Assembly: GCA_963732695.1 (NCBI GenBank)
Contig: CAVTAP010000001.1
Location: 1-64,000 of the forward strand
DNA: 64,000 nt
Direction of reading: 5' to 3'
Source of the DNA: CADEDH01 sp963732695
Lineage (GTDB): Bacteria > Actinomycetota > Acidimicrobiia > Acidimicrobiales > SZUA-35
Shown here: one piece after another, positions 9,200 through 16,620 of the stretch
Position numbering within the stretch: the first letter of the stretch is position 1
Layout: the number at the start of each line of letters is the position of its first letter
Notes under the pieces: generated by a model
The model's database searches: none
Seen by the model: only the letters and a program-made list of their open reading frames with translations
Told to the model about the DNA's origin: nothing
Program-made: the position numbers and the translations under genes

Positions 9200-9503
9200 G
9201 CGCCTCAACTATCCTCATCACGGGATTTCGACCCCTCGAACGTAACACGTCTCACAACATCCGGCATCGGCAGGGCCGGCGTGCTCGGGATCACCCACCG
9301 CCGAGCCATGCGTCGATCCCGTGCGGGCGGTGCCGTCGTTACCAAAGCCCGGCCACCGGGAGTGCCGCGCTCGGGATCACGCCCCGCTCGGACGCCGGCC
9401 GATACCGTGCGGCTGCCGCCGTCGATCCCGAGCGGGTCGCCCAGGCCAGATCGCCGGTTGCAGGACGCTGGTCGGACGGTCCCGGTCAACCGTGGACGTT
9501 CGG
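9200..9503. other. Intergenic with a doubled repeat
   Basis: Between the membrane protein and the next minus-strand gene lies mainly the tandem pair of repeat copies at 9270-9459. No gene is seen. Confidence 0.5.
9270..9459 (+). repeat. Dispersed ~110 bp repeat, two head-to-tail copies
   Basis: The first copy (about 9270-9362) has GTGCTCGGGATCACCCACCG and GATCCCGTGCGGGCGG. The second (9363-9459) has GCGCTCGGGATCACGCCCC, GATACCGTGCGGCTGCC, GATCCCGAGCGGG and ends TCGCCGGTT. In the second copy the inner arms CTCGGGATC and GATCCCGAG are perfectly complementary. Confidence 0.75.
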
Positions 9504-9797
9504 TCAGTAGTCTTGGTCGAGTTCGGGAGCCCAGATGTCCACCGCATAGACGGTGATTGGTCCGTTGTCCGGGCCGACAGCCAGTAGGTGGAACAGCGGG
9601 ACGGTCAGCCCGTCGGCGGTGTATCGGCGCCCTGGGGCACCTTGGACCTCGGGGAGGTCAGGCCACCGGACCGCCATGTCCGCCAACGCTGGCAGCATGT
9701 CCAACCGGGCAAACGACCAGGCCGCATCGGGGCCGAGTTGGCGTGCGACGTCACCCAAGGCTTCATCGGTCACCTCGACCGAGGGTAGGTCGCTCAC
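9504..9797 (-). CDS. Hypothetical protein, 97 residues
   Basis: Begins MSDLPSVEVTDEALGDVARQLG with a GTG start at 9797 and ends VYAVDIWAPELDQDY. Mixed alpha/beta character, acidic C-terminus, no recognised domain. It follows the 65-residue gene upstream with a gap of only four bases, so the pair is co-transcribed and perhaps translationally coupled. The small two-gene format inside a cassette-like module resembles toxin-antitoxin pairs, but no family motif supports that. Confidence 0.55.
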   Translation of the reverse strand: MSDLPSVEVTDEALGDVARQLGPDAAWSFARLDMLPALADMAVRWPDLPEVQGAPGRRYTADGLTVPLFHLLAVGPDNGPITVYAVDIWAPELDQDY

Positions 9798-9801
9798 TCT
9801 G

Positions 9802-9999
9802 TCAGGCGAGGCCCAGGCGACGAACCCGCTCGGCCAGCTCTGCGGTCCGGGCCTCCAACGCTTGAGCGGCCCCGTCAGGGAGCAGGTCGTCTGGGCCGTA
9901 CGGTTCCAGGTTTTCCGGAGCGGGAGCGTCGGGGTGCGGCCCAGCCCCCAAGGCGACCCGCAGGGCGATGATCTGGTCGGCCTGGGTAGTGGTCTCCAT
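9802..9999 (-). CDS. Hypothetical protein, 65 residues
   Basis: Begins METTTQADQIIALRVALGAG and ends with a helical segment AQALEARTAELAERVRRLGL that could form a short coiled coil. First gene of a two-gene unit with the 97-residue protein. Longer upstream readings run into the repeat at 10066 and are rejected. No family recognised. Confidence 0.5.
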   Translation of the reverse strand: METTTQADQIIALRVALGAGPHPDAPAPENLEPYGPDDLLPDGAAQALEARTAELAERVRRLGLA

Positions 10000-10410
10000 C
10001 GGTCTTATCGTAGTCGGCCCGACCGGCCATCGGCCTGGATCCCACAGCGGGTGGATCACAGGCATAACGGCACGACCCTCGCGCTCGGGATCACGCCCGG
10101 CTCCGACGCCTGCCGATACCGTGCGGCCGCTGCCGTCGATACCGAGCGGGCAGACCAGGCCACTCCGCCGGTTGTCGAGCGCCTCGGTGCTGGCAGGGCA
10201 CACGAGTTGCTCGCTGTGCGCCATGCCCGTGGGGAGCAGCCCCCCAGGAGCTGCCGGCCGGACCCTCTGCATGGTGGCGGAGCCAAACCCTGCCGGCTAT
10301 TGTCCCCGCTGCGCAGCATTGCTCGCCGGGGTCTGCAGACCGCATGTCCCCGCTGAAATCCTTGGCCTGCCGGGTTGGAGGCTAAGGAGTGCAAGAGGGG
10401 GCGGTAAGTT
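10000..10410. other. Intergenic with one repeat copy
   Basis: Contains the full repeat at 10066-10173. The remaining 240 bases up to the SnoaL-like gene show no supported feature apart from a possible ribosome site just before 10411. Confidence 0.45.
10066..10173 (+). repeat. Dispersed ~110 bp repeat, full copy
   Basis: 108 bp from AACGGCACGACC to CACTCCGCCGGTT. Blocks GCGCTCGGGATCACGCCCGG, GATACCGTGCGGCC, GTCGATACCGAGCGGGC are nearly identical to the copy at 13172. Both AAC and GTT ends are kept. Confidence 0.85.
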
Positions 10411-10770
10411 ATGGATGACACAAAGCTGCTGGGGCTAATCACCGCCTTCAACGAGGCTTTCAACGCCGGCGATCTCGACAAGTGTGCGGAGTTCTTCGCT
10501 GAGAACATCACGGTGATCAACGGAGAGCAGCATACTGCGAGCAACCGGACCGACTTCATAGCTGCGGCCGCTGCGGGCCAGGCGGCTGGGTGGATCGGGC
10601 AACGCCTCATCTCCGCCGCTGCCAAGGACAACACCATCGCCATCCTTTACGAGAACCTCTTTGCTGACGGCTCGACCACGACTGGCGCCGGCGGGATGCT
10701 CGTTGACGATGCGGGTCGGATCTGCCAGATCCGAACTGTGAACGTCGCCGGCACTCCCCTCCAAACGTGA
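10411..10770 (+). CDS. SnoaL-like/NTF2-like protein
   Basis: 119 residues with the cone-shaped alpha+beta signature of the NTF2-like superfamily: helix LLGLITAFNEAFNAGDLDKC, then AEFFAENITVINGEQHTASNR, and late strands IAILYENLFADGSTTTGAGGMLV and GRICQIRTVNVAG. Members are polyketide cyclases, isomerases or binding proteins; the active-site pattern here is not diagnostic. A gggggcgg stretch about six bases before the ATG may serve as ribosome site. Stands alone in its module, upstream of the heptanucleotide array. Confidence 0.75.
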   Translation: MDDTKLLGLITAFNEAFNAGDLDKCAEFFAENITVINGEQHTASNRTDFIAAAAAGQAAGWIGQRLISAAAKDNTIAILYENLFADGSTTTGAGGMLVDDAGRICQIRTVNVAGTPLQT

Positions 10771-10891
10771 GACTGTTGTGTCGCAAGCCAACACTCCCTT
10801 GGTCGCCCACCGAGCACGGTTCGCGCACCTGACAAGCTCGATGTCGGGCGAGTCCTGGTGCTTCGTTAAGTGATCAGCTTGAGCCAATGCT

Positions 10892-11164
10892 CGGCATCCG
10901 GCATCCGGCATCCGGCATCCGGCATCCGGCATCCGGCATCCGGCATCCGGCATCCGGCATCCGGCATCCGGCATCCGGCATCCGGCATCCGGCATCCGGC
11001 ATCCGGCATCCGGCATCCGGCATCCGGCATCCGGCATCCGGCATCCGGCATCCGGCATCCGGCATCCGGCATCCGGCATCCGGCATCCGGCATCCGGCAT
11101 CCGGCATCCGGCATCCGGCATCCGGCATCCGGCATCCGGCATCCGGCATCCGGCATCCGGCATC
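10892..11164. repeat. Heptanucleotide tandem repeat, 39 perfect copies
   Basis: The unit CGGCATC is repeated 39 times without a single mismatch over 273 bp, then breaks at CGGGCTC. Because 7 and 3 share no factor, every frame on both strands stays open and encodes seven-residue repeats (GIRHPAS or PDAGCRM); these readings are not taken as genes. Perfect identity implies recent slippage expansion or active homogenisation, so copy number probably varies between strains and the assembled length may be approximate. Confidence 0.95.
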
Positions 11165-11293
11165 GGGCTCGGCCGGAACTGCGCCTACTGGTGGAGGATC
11201 CGATCCCTGGGGTCGGAGCCCGTCCGGTGGACGGGAGACTCGTCTGACCTGGCCCAGCGAAACCGCAGCGACACCGCCGCGATGCGGACGGTC

Positions 11294-11416
11294 TCAGTAG
11301 ACGTTGTTCTCGTAGTCGTTCACGCCGAGAGCGATAGCAGCTTCGACGGAAATACCCAACGCGCCCATGTCGGCATGATGGTGGACGACTTCGCCCTGGT
11401 CGGATAGATACTCCGA
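11294..11416 (-). pseudogene. Fragment of an unidentified gene
   Basis: A 40-codon open segment ending EAAIALGVNDYENNVY and stop has protein-like composition (SEYLSDQGEVVHHHADMGAL at its start), but it has an in-frame stop just before it and no usable start codon. It looks like the C-terminal remnant of a gene whose front was lost. Family not recognised. Confidence 0.35.
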
Positions 11417-11596
11417 TCAATCAGCGATGCGGGATCCCACGGCCCTGCGCGTTTGGTGCCTTGCCCAGTGAATGAAGTCCTCTTCTACGTGGACCACTAA
11501 TGCTATTCTTGACGCCTTGCTGTCCACCGCCATCGGCCGGAGGATCTCCGGCTCAGTAGTTAGAGCTATAGCTTCAGATGGTCGGCACGACCGCTA

Positions 11597-11938
11597 TCAA
11601 GCAGGCCGGAAATCTCCTGGCGATTTAGCCGTCAGGCTCTTCATGGCGTTGTCAGCATCATCGGCGGTGAACAGTTCCTGAACGGAGGACTGAGCGACGC
11701 CGCCGGCGAGGCGAGCAGCGTTGGCTAGCACAAATGTGGAGTCTCGACTTGGCGCCTCTGCAATGACGACGATGTCCCACTCGCCAGCGGAATTGCCGTA
11801 GTAGCACGATAGGACTCGGCCGCCGACGGACTCCCAGGCCTTCTCCTGAAGCTTCCTATTCGCTGAGTATCCCTCTTTGCAAGCGGCGGCTAATCCTTGA
11901 GTAGTAAACTTCACACACGCCATATAGACTACGGACAC
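11597..11938 (-). CDS. GYD domain protein (copy 3)
   Basis: 113 residues, one GYD domain: YMACVKFTTQGLAAACKEGY at the N-terminus, VLSCYYGNSAGEWDIVVIAE in the middle and SSVQELFTADDADNAM near the end. The GTG at 11938 is chosen because AGAGG lies five bases upstream and the domain begins there; an upstream in-frame ATG at 11989 adds an unconserved tail. It differs strongly from the copies at 1961 and 4336, so they are independent acquisitions or old duplicates, not recent tandem copies. Confidence 0.78.
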   Translation of the reverse strand: MSVVYMACVKFTTQGLAAACKEGYSANRKLQEKAWESVGGRVLSCYYGNSAGEWDIVVIAEAPSRDSTFVLANAARLAGGVAQSSVQELFTADDADNAMKSLTAKSPGDFRPA

Positions 11939-12338
11939 GCCTACCTCTACTTCCGGTTGTTCCGCTCGTGCGATAAGGCGACAGCACATAGCGGGTGGAG
12001 GGACACGTCCGCAAACTAGAGCGTGATGTCGTGCACGTCAATACGTGCCCAGTCCAACGAGTCCGTTGAAGGCGGGTCGCTCGGTGACTGGATCAGGTGG
12101 CACCAGTTAAGCTGTGTCAGCAAGGCATGCGAGTTTGCCCAGATCGCTCGCTGGCGACGCGGCGCTGGCGGTGCCGCTCACCCGGCCCGTCGATTTCCGA
12201 GTGGACCGGCCAGGCCTGCCGGTTCCTCAGTGGAGTGTGATGAGGTGTGTACGGGCGTCGCCCTGGCCAATGGAGCAAGAGAACGTAGCTATCTCGGTGG
12301 GTGTCCGGTTCGACTGCGGGCCTGGCAAACTATGTCGC
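11939..12338. other. Intergenic with one repeat copy
   Basis: Holds the repeat at about 12121-12224. The 115 bases after it may be leader or promoter of the next gene. No other feature supported. Confidence 0.4.
12121..12224 (+). repeat. Dispersed ~110 bp repeat, diverged copy
   Basis: Blocks AGATCGCTCGCTGG, GGTGCCGCTCACCCGGCCC, GTCGATTTCCGAGTGGACC and GGCCTGCCGGTT are in the usual order. It ends in GTT at 12222-12224. Confidence 0.65.
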
Positions 12339-13115
12339 ATGGAGAGCCTTAGTGCGTGGATTGAGTACTCCGATGCGATATACGGGTGGTCGCCAGTTGG
12401 GCTCGCTCTCATCTCCTATTGCCAGGACAACCCAATACTTGAAGCTCATAGGACGATACTGGCATCCGAGTTTCCCCGAAGGAAGTTCGAGACGGAACTT
12501 CGTATAACGGTCGGGGGACTTCGAGCCGCTGATGGCACCTACTACAACCGTCGCGAGCATACTGCCGGCTTTGCCAAGCTCGAAGAGTTGCTAGATCGCA
12601 AGAAGCTAGGCCTATTTGAAACTTGGCATTTCATCTCGAAAACAGTCGATCGAGAGAAACCCGCGCGCGGCGAGAGTAGCTATGTATCTGTAGCGCTTGA
12701 CTTCGCACGACCACAGTGGCCTGAGCGGCCGACAACTGCCCGGGCGTCCATCAGAACAGACGACTCCTTCGGAGACCGCCATCTGGATACACTCGTTGCC
12801 GCATTCTGGAACGTGTTCGCTTACTTAGCTGACGCTGCAGTGGTCAAGTTTGCAGTAGGAGTATGGGGTGATCAATCGACCGAAGGTCATCCAACAATCA
12901 ACGAGATACCAGTGAGCGCATTTATGCTAGTAAAGCCGGCGACAGTCACGAGGCTGGGCGGATCCGAGGCGGCGGCAGAGCAGCTAAGGGCACTTAGCTG
13001 GAAACCCGTACGAGGCAGTGAAGACAATGGGCTGGCAGTTCAGCTGGGTCGTCGCCCAGAGGACACAAACAGCGAGCGTATGGCGCAGATCCGTGAACTC
13101 TTGCGCGAGTCGTAG
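12339..13115 (+). CDS. Hypothetical protein, 258 residues
   Basis: Starts MESLSAWIEYSDAIYGWSP. The body has regular alternating strands and helices (FETELRITVGGLRAADGTYY, ESSYVSVALDFARPQWPERP, PTINEIPVSAFMLVKPATV) and looks like a soluble globular protein. No domain is recognised. An upstream GTG could add about 15 residues; longer readings enter the repeat and are rejected. Codon use is clearly less GC-rich than in the genes after 22 kb. First of a row of ten one-gene modules separated by repeats. Confidence 0.6.
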   Translation: MESLSAWIEYSDAIYGWSPVGLALISYCQDNPILEAHRTILASEFPRRKFETELRITVGGLRAADGTYYNRREHTAGFAKLEELLDRKKLGLFETWHFISKTVDREKPARGESSYVSVALDFARPQWPERPTTARASIRTDDSFGDRHLDTLVAAFWNVFAYLADAAVVKFAVGVWGDQSTEGHPTINEIPVSAFMLVKPATVTRLGGSEAAAEQLRALSWKPVRGSEDNGLAVQLGRRPEDTNSERMAQIRELLRES

Positions 13116-13432
13116 TTGCGAATCAGTGGGGAGTGTCGACACGCAACAACTGTCTTGCGGGGCATGCTCGGTATCCTCACGACTCTCGCTCTCGGGATCA
13201 CGCCCGGCTCGGACGCCTGCCGATACCGTGCGGCTGCCGCCGTCGATACCGAGCGGGTGGACCGGGCCACTCCGCCGGTTAGTCAGTGGCTGCGTCAGAG
13301 CCAGAGAATCCCACCCCACATGGGATCGATGGTCCGGCATTCTGGCTCGGCTAGCAGGTGCAACCTGACGACGGGCCACCATACTGTGCCGGTAAGCAAC
13401 GGGCCGATGATGACTAGTTCTCGAGGTGGCAT
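13116..13432. other. Intergenic with one full repeat copy
   Basis: Contains the repeat at 13172-13280 and about 150 bases of leader before the next small gene. Nothing else recognised. Confidence 0.45.
13172..13280 (+). repeat. Dispersed ~110 bp repeat, full copy
   Basis: CTCTCGGGATCACGCCCGGC, GGACGCCTGCCGATACCGTG, CGGCTGCCGCCGTCGATACC, GAGCGGGTGGACCGGGCC and ACTCCGCCGGTT in order. Nearly identical to the copy at 10066, which is 3 kb away, except at the left end. Confidence 0.85.
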
Positions 13433-13657
13433 GTGGCCGAGGTGTCTGGACGGCGCGAGCTGATAGAGCTTCTGCGCCGCTTGGCGGAAGACTTGGAGGC
13501 CGGGGCCGAGGTCGAGAACCCCACCTCAGCTCATCTGCTGGATGCAGCAGCGGCGCTTCTGGAGGACCTTGATGGCCAAGATGACCTGCTGTCGGCCGAA
13601 GAGCCTTCGTGGGCGTTCGTGGGCAGGCTCTTCGAATCATCGCTCTACTACGAATAA
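13433..13657 (+). CDS. Small acidic protein, 74 residues
   Basis: Helical N-terminus GRRELIELLRRLAEDLEAG followed by an acidic middle and a C-terminus PSWAFVGRLFESSLYYE. The W-x-x-V/F ... YYE ending resembles small uncharacterised proteins of the DUF7660 type, but I hold that loosely. The GTG at 13433 has GAGGTGG upstream. A single-gene module between repeats. Confidence 0.6.
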   Translation: MAEVSGRRELIELLRRLAEDLEAGAEVENPTSAHLLDAAAALLEDLDGQDDLLSAEEPSWAFVGRLFESSLYYE

Positions 13658-13689
13658 CTGGCGGGGACCCATTTCCGCAGAGAGGCCAT

Positions 13690-13739
13690 GCGGGCCATCC
13701 CGTCGTTCCCGAGCGGGTCGACCGGGCCACTCCGCCGGG
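13690..13739 (+). repeat. Dispersed ~110 bp repeat, right half
   Basis: CATCCCGTCGTTCCCGAGCG, GGTCGACCGGGCCACTCCGC, CGGG. Only the right half is recognisable. Confidence 0.65.
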
Positions 13740-13815
13740 ATTCGGACGGGTAGTGGTCCGAACGGCGGGCGGCGATACTGGATCGTCAACGTCACCGTCT
13801 AGGACGAGGACCAAA

Positions 13816-14067
13816 ATGATTGCTTGGATCATGGCCGGCTGTCCGACGAGAACTCAGTCGTGGTGGCTGGTAGTACCGGAAGCGGCATACACGATCTTGA
13901 GCATCTATCTGATTGCGCACCCTGAGCGGATCCTCAATCAGCAGTCACCCGTCACGAAGCGGCTTTCGGCGAGCGCCATGGCCGCGACCGGGGGGCTGTT
14001 CGTGTTTCTCTCCGTCTGGACCGGGCTCACGGGTCATTGCTTGGGAACGAACCTGAACTCCAACTGA
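13816..14067 (+). CDS. Small membrane protein, 83 residues
   Basis: Starts MIAWIMAGCPTRTQSWWL. Hydrophobic stretches around VVPEAAYTILSIYLIAH and SAMAATGGLFVFLSVWTGL indicate two membrane passes. AGGACGAGGA lies upstream of the ATG as a ribosome site. No family recognised. Sole gene of its module. Confidence 0.55.
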   Translation: MIAWIMAGCPTRTQSWWLVVPEAAYTILSIYLIAHPERILNQQSPVTKRLSASAMAATGGLFVFLSVWTGLTGHCLGTNLNSN

Positions 14068-14167
14068 CGCCAGTTGGTCGCCGGGGAGCGCGCCGGGCAG
14101 ACCCCCCTCGACCTCGGCCCATTCGACCGTCGATACCGGGCGGTCCACCCACGCGTGAACGCCGGTT
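14068..14167 (+). repeat. Dispersed ~110 bp repeat, diverged copy
   Basis: GTCGATACCGGGCGGTCCAC and GCGTGAACGCCGGTT are clear; the left half is degraded. It ends in GTT at 14165-14167. Confidence 0.6.
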
Positions 14168-14341
14168 CCCGCGCTCCGTGTCCACGTGCCCCCGGCTGGA
14201 CTTGTCCGCTAGTCTGAGGCAGTGCGACGAGGGCACACCCGGTCCGCGGGCAGGATCTCGGATCCACCTCGATGAGTTAACTAGGCAGCAGCGATCTCCT
14301 GGCCCGGAAGCGGACGGCGGCCATTCCGTGGAGGACGCGCG

Positions 14342-15541
14342 ATGCAACCATTCAAGATCAACCTGCACCGGGCCCGAAGAGAGGCGAAGGCGCTGCTGGC
14401 GGCAGCCCGGGCCGGCGACCACACCGCCCAGGCTCGTTTCCAGGCTGATCGTCCGCCCCGCCTTTCCGACGCTCTTCATCTGGTCGCCCAGGAATACGGT
14501 GCCCGGCGCTGGACCGAACTGGTCCAGGCCGTCGAGGACCCAGGGGCCGCCCTCCGTCGGGCTGCTCGCCGAGGCGACGACGATCTGGTCAACGCCCTAC
14601 TCGAGGCGGGTGCTCCGCCGAATAGCCGGGATCCCCGGACCGGCCGCACAGCGTTCCTGGTGGCAGCAGCCGCCGACCAGCTCGACACGGTGAGTCGGCT
14701 GGTCACGTGGGTCCCTGTCGACCTCTGCGCCACCGACCGCCGAGGCCGGGACGCGCTCGACCTGGCCCGGCCCGGCTCACCGGTGGCGGCGGTGTTGTCG
14801 TCCTGTGGGCTGGGCCCGACCGAGCGCGGAGAGATCGGTGACGACTTCGCCGAGATGGCCTTGCAGGCCGAACTGGCGTTGTATGCCCATTTGTCGCACG
14901 CTCCCGGCGTTCATCGGGAAGCTCTCGGCGATGGCTACTGGTTCCGCACCGGTCTGGCTGACAACACCCGCAACGTGGTCGTATGCGGTCACCTGCCGCC
15001 TGGCCGCACCGTCGGGTCAGTGCTCGACCAGTTGCGGGGCGTGCCGGCGTGCTGGTATCCCGGTCTGGAGTCAGCCGACCACGACCTGGCCATCGAGTTG
15101 GAAGCAGCCGGGGCCCGGGCAGAGCAGCACGCCGTCCACATGGCCGCACCGGTCACCGCCGTCGCCTGCGCTTTCAGCCCTGATGTACGAGAAGCTCACC
15201 GGCCGAGCGAGCTGGTGCACCTCGACCGGGACGAAGCGGAGTTCCTCGCCTCCGCAGGGCCGCCGCTCCGACATCTCGTCATCGGGGACGTAGCGGGACT
15301 GACCCTGTTCATGGCCGGATCCACCGCACTCGGCATCAACATGAAGGTGGCCCGCCCCGATCGACGACGAGGCCACGCCCGGACCCTCGTACAGCACGCC
15401 GTCGCACTCGCCCAACGCGAGGGAGCCGACCTCGCCGTGCTGTCTCCAACCGCAGCCACCATCCCGCTCTACGAGCGGCTCGGGTTTACTCTCGAGCGCA
15501 GCCGTCCAGGGGCCTGGTGGTACCTGCCAAGCATCGAATAG
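14342..15541 (+). CDS. Ankyrin-repeat / GNAT acetyltransferase fusion protein
   Basis: 399 residues. The first 65 (RARREAKALLAAARAGDHTA ... ALHLVAQEYGARRWTELVQ) match the N-terminal extension common to many bacterial ankyrin proteins. Residues about 75-145 hold two to three ankyrin repeats (ALRRAARRGDDDLVNALLEAG, then GRTAFLVAAAADQLDTV). The C-terminal ~250 residues include a GNAT fold with the CoA-binding signature ARPDRRRGHARTLVQHAVAL and the closing IPLYERLGFTLERS. The enzyme part should transfer an acetyl group from acetyl-CoA; the ankyrin part probably selects a protein partner. The ATG at 14342 follows GAGGACGCGCG. Longest gene of the one-gene-per-repeat row. Confidence 0.85.
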   Translation: MQPFKINLHRARREAKALLAAARAGDHTAQARFQADRPPRLSDALHLVAQEYGARRWTELVQAVEDPGAALRRAARRGDDDLVNALLEAGAPPNSRDPRTGRTAFLVAAAADQLDTVSRLVTWVPVDLCATDRRGRDALDLARPGSPVAAVLSSCGLGPTERGEIGDDFAEMALQAELALYAHLSHAPGVHREALGDGYWFRTGLADNTRNVVVCGHLPPGRTVGSVLDQLRGVPACWYPGLESADHDLAIELEAAGARAEQHAVHMAAPVTAVACAFSPDVREAHRPSELVHLDRDEAEFLASAGPPLRHLVIGDVAGLTLFMAGSTALGINMKVARPDRRRGHARTLVQHAVALAQREGADLAVLSPTAATIPLYERLGFTLERSRPGAWWYLPSIE

Positions 15542-15604
15542 GCGCCGGGAGAATCGGGTCATACGGCGACCCGCTACAGTCCCTCGACCTGTCGAACATC
15601 GCAG

Positions 15605-15710
15605 ACCGGCAGGACCACCCATGCCAGAGAGCGGCCTTCTCCCGGCCCCCCTGATCGGGCTCAGCGGGGGTGTCCTTACCGTGGAGCCCAGGCCACGCGC
15701 ATCGCCGGTT
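15605..15710 (+). repeat. Dispersed ~110 bp repeat, diverged copy
   Basis: Recognised by CCTTACCGTGGAGCCCAGGC and CGCATCGCCGGTT at its right end. The left half is weak. Confidence 0.5.
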
Positions 15711-15741
15711 GTTCGGCGCAGGCCATCAAGCGCTCGAGCTC

Positions 15742-15966
15742 CTACGTCGGGATGCCCTCCTCTTCGAGAATCTCGTTGGCTAGCCGAATGCACTGGTCAC
15801 GGATATAGACACCCGGCCCCGCTATCAGCCTAGCGACCTGGTCATGGCGCTTCTTGCAGAAGGCACACGCACGGTCGTCCGACCCGTCTAAACGTTTCTT
15901 GCCTAGCGTCATCAGACGATCGTAGAGCGACCTCGCACTATGGCGGGCATCACGGCAGTCCGGCAC
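15742..15966 (-). CDS. Stand-alone ClpX-type zinc-binding domain protein
   Basis: 74 residues. Residues about 33-72 match the N-terminal zinc-binding domain of the ClpX unfoldase: ACAFCKKRHDQVARLIAGPG then VYIRDQCIRLANEILEEE. In ClpX the second half reads YICDEC, giving four cysteine ligands; here the third is arginine (YIRDQC), leaving three. No AAA+ module follows. In ClpX this domain dimerises and binds adaptors and some substrates, so a free copy could compete with or bridge to ClpX; that is inference. Single-gene module on the strand opposite to its neighbours. Confidence 0.8.
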   Translation of the reverse strand: MPDCRDARHSARSLYDRLMTLGKKRLDGSDDRACAFCKKRHDQVARLIAGPGVYIRDQCIRLANEILEEEGIPT

Positions 15967-15967
15967 G

Positions 15968-16065
15968 AGTCGGACACTCGCGATCGCTCACGCTCGGCCA
16001 GGCATGGATCCCGTGCGGCTAGCGACGTCGTTTCCGAGCGGACCGACCAGGCCAGTCCGCCGGTA
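15968..16065 (+). repeat. Dispersed ~110 bp repeat, full copy
   Basis: CGCGATCGCTCACGCTCGGC, GGATCCCGTGCGGCTAGCG, GTCGTTTCCGAGCGGACCG, CCAGGCCAGTCCGCCGGTA. The final GTT reads GTA, as at 3715. Confidence 0.8.
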
Positions 16066-16112
16066 CTCTCGCTGGCGTAAAGGCTTGTTGAAGTGCAGGG
16101 GGGAAACACCGG

Positions 16113-16514
16113 ATGGGTGCCTGGGGGCATGGAGTCTATGACAACGATGACGCAGCTGACTGGGCGGACGACCTAGCGGAAGGGGGAGTGGCGACCCTGC
16201 GGCAGGTTCTGTCCAGTACGCCATCGGACGTTTACTTGGAGTCGCCCGAGGGTTCCGCGATGATCGCTGCGGCCAATGTCGTTGCTCGGCTGAAGAGCGG
16301 GGGTGGCGAGCAGTCGCCGTACGCCGAGGGCGTGATCGAGTGGGTTCAAGCGAACCAAGCCGCCGAGTGGCAGCCCCTGGTAGCTCCCACGCTAGCAGCT
16401 CTCGAACGGGTGGCTTCACGAGAGCACAGCGAGCTGTACGAGCTGTGGGCTGAGGCGGATTCGTTACAGCCATGGCTCGCGGTGCTCGACGAGATTCGCG
16501 CCAGGCTGGCTTAG
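16113..16514 (+). CDS. DUF4259 domain protein
   Basis: 133 residues. The N-terminus MGAWGHGVYDNDDAADWADD is diagnostic for DUF4259 proteins, which are small, soluble and of unknown role. The rest is helical (AMIAAANVVARLKSG, PTLAALERVASREHSELYEL, VLDEIRARLA), as usual for the family. Single-gene module between repeats at 15968 and 16540. Confidence 0.85.
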   Translation: MGAWGHGVYDNDDAADWADDLAEGGVATLRQVLSSTPSDVYLESPEGSAMIAAANVVARLKSGGGEQSPYAEGVIEWVQANQAAEWQPLVAPTLAALERVASREHSELYELWAEADSLQPWLAVLDEIRARLA

Positions 16515-16539
16515 TTCCAGACCTTCCGTACTCGGTGGC

Positions 16540-16597
16540 TCCGGCCGAGCCGACCCGTTGTTACCAGACGGTCGACCCACGCAGCACGTCTGCCGGT
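16540..16597 (+). repeat. Dispersed ~110 bp repeat, diverged right half
   Basis: CCGTTGTTACCAGACGGTCG, CCCACGCAGCACGTCTGCCG, GTA. Weak but in the expected place between two one-gene modules. Confidence 0.45.
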
Positions 16598-16620
16598 ACC
16601 CGGGCTTCTGCGAGCAGCAC

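Noticed and set aside
10435..11163. Long open frames through the heptamer array on both strands
   Set aside because: A perfect 7 bp repeat without stop triplets stays open in every frame. The peptides are pure seven-residue repeats, and one frame runs antisense through the SnoaL-like gene.
10892..11164. CRISPR array
   Set aside because: The unit is only 7 bp, with no spacers and no cas genes nearby.
13172..13280. Canonical attC sites
   Set aside because: The bases after GTT (AGTC here, GTCG at 10173, CACA at 17438) do not match GTTRRRY, and the left ends rarely match RYYYAAC. I therefore report the repeats as attC-like only in architecture.
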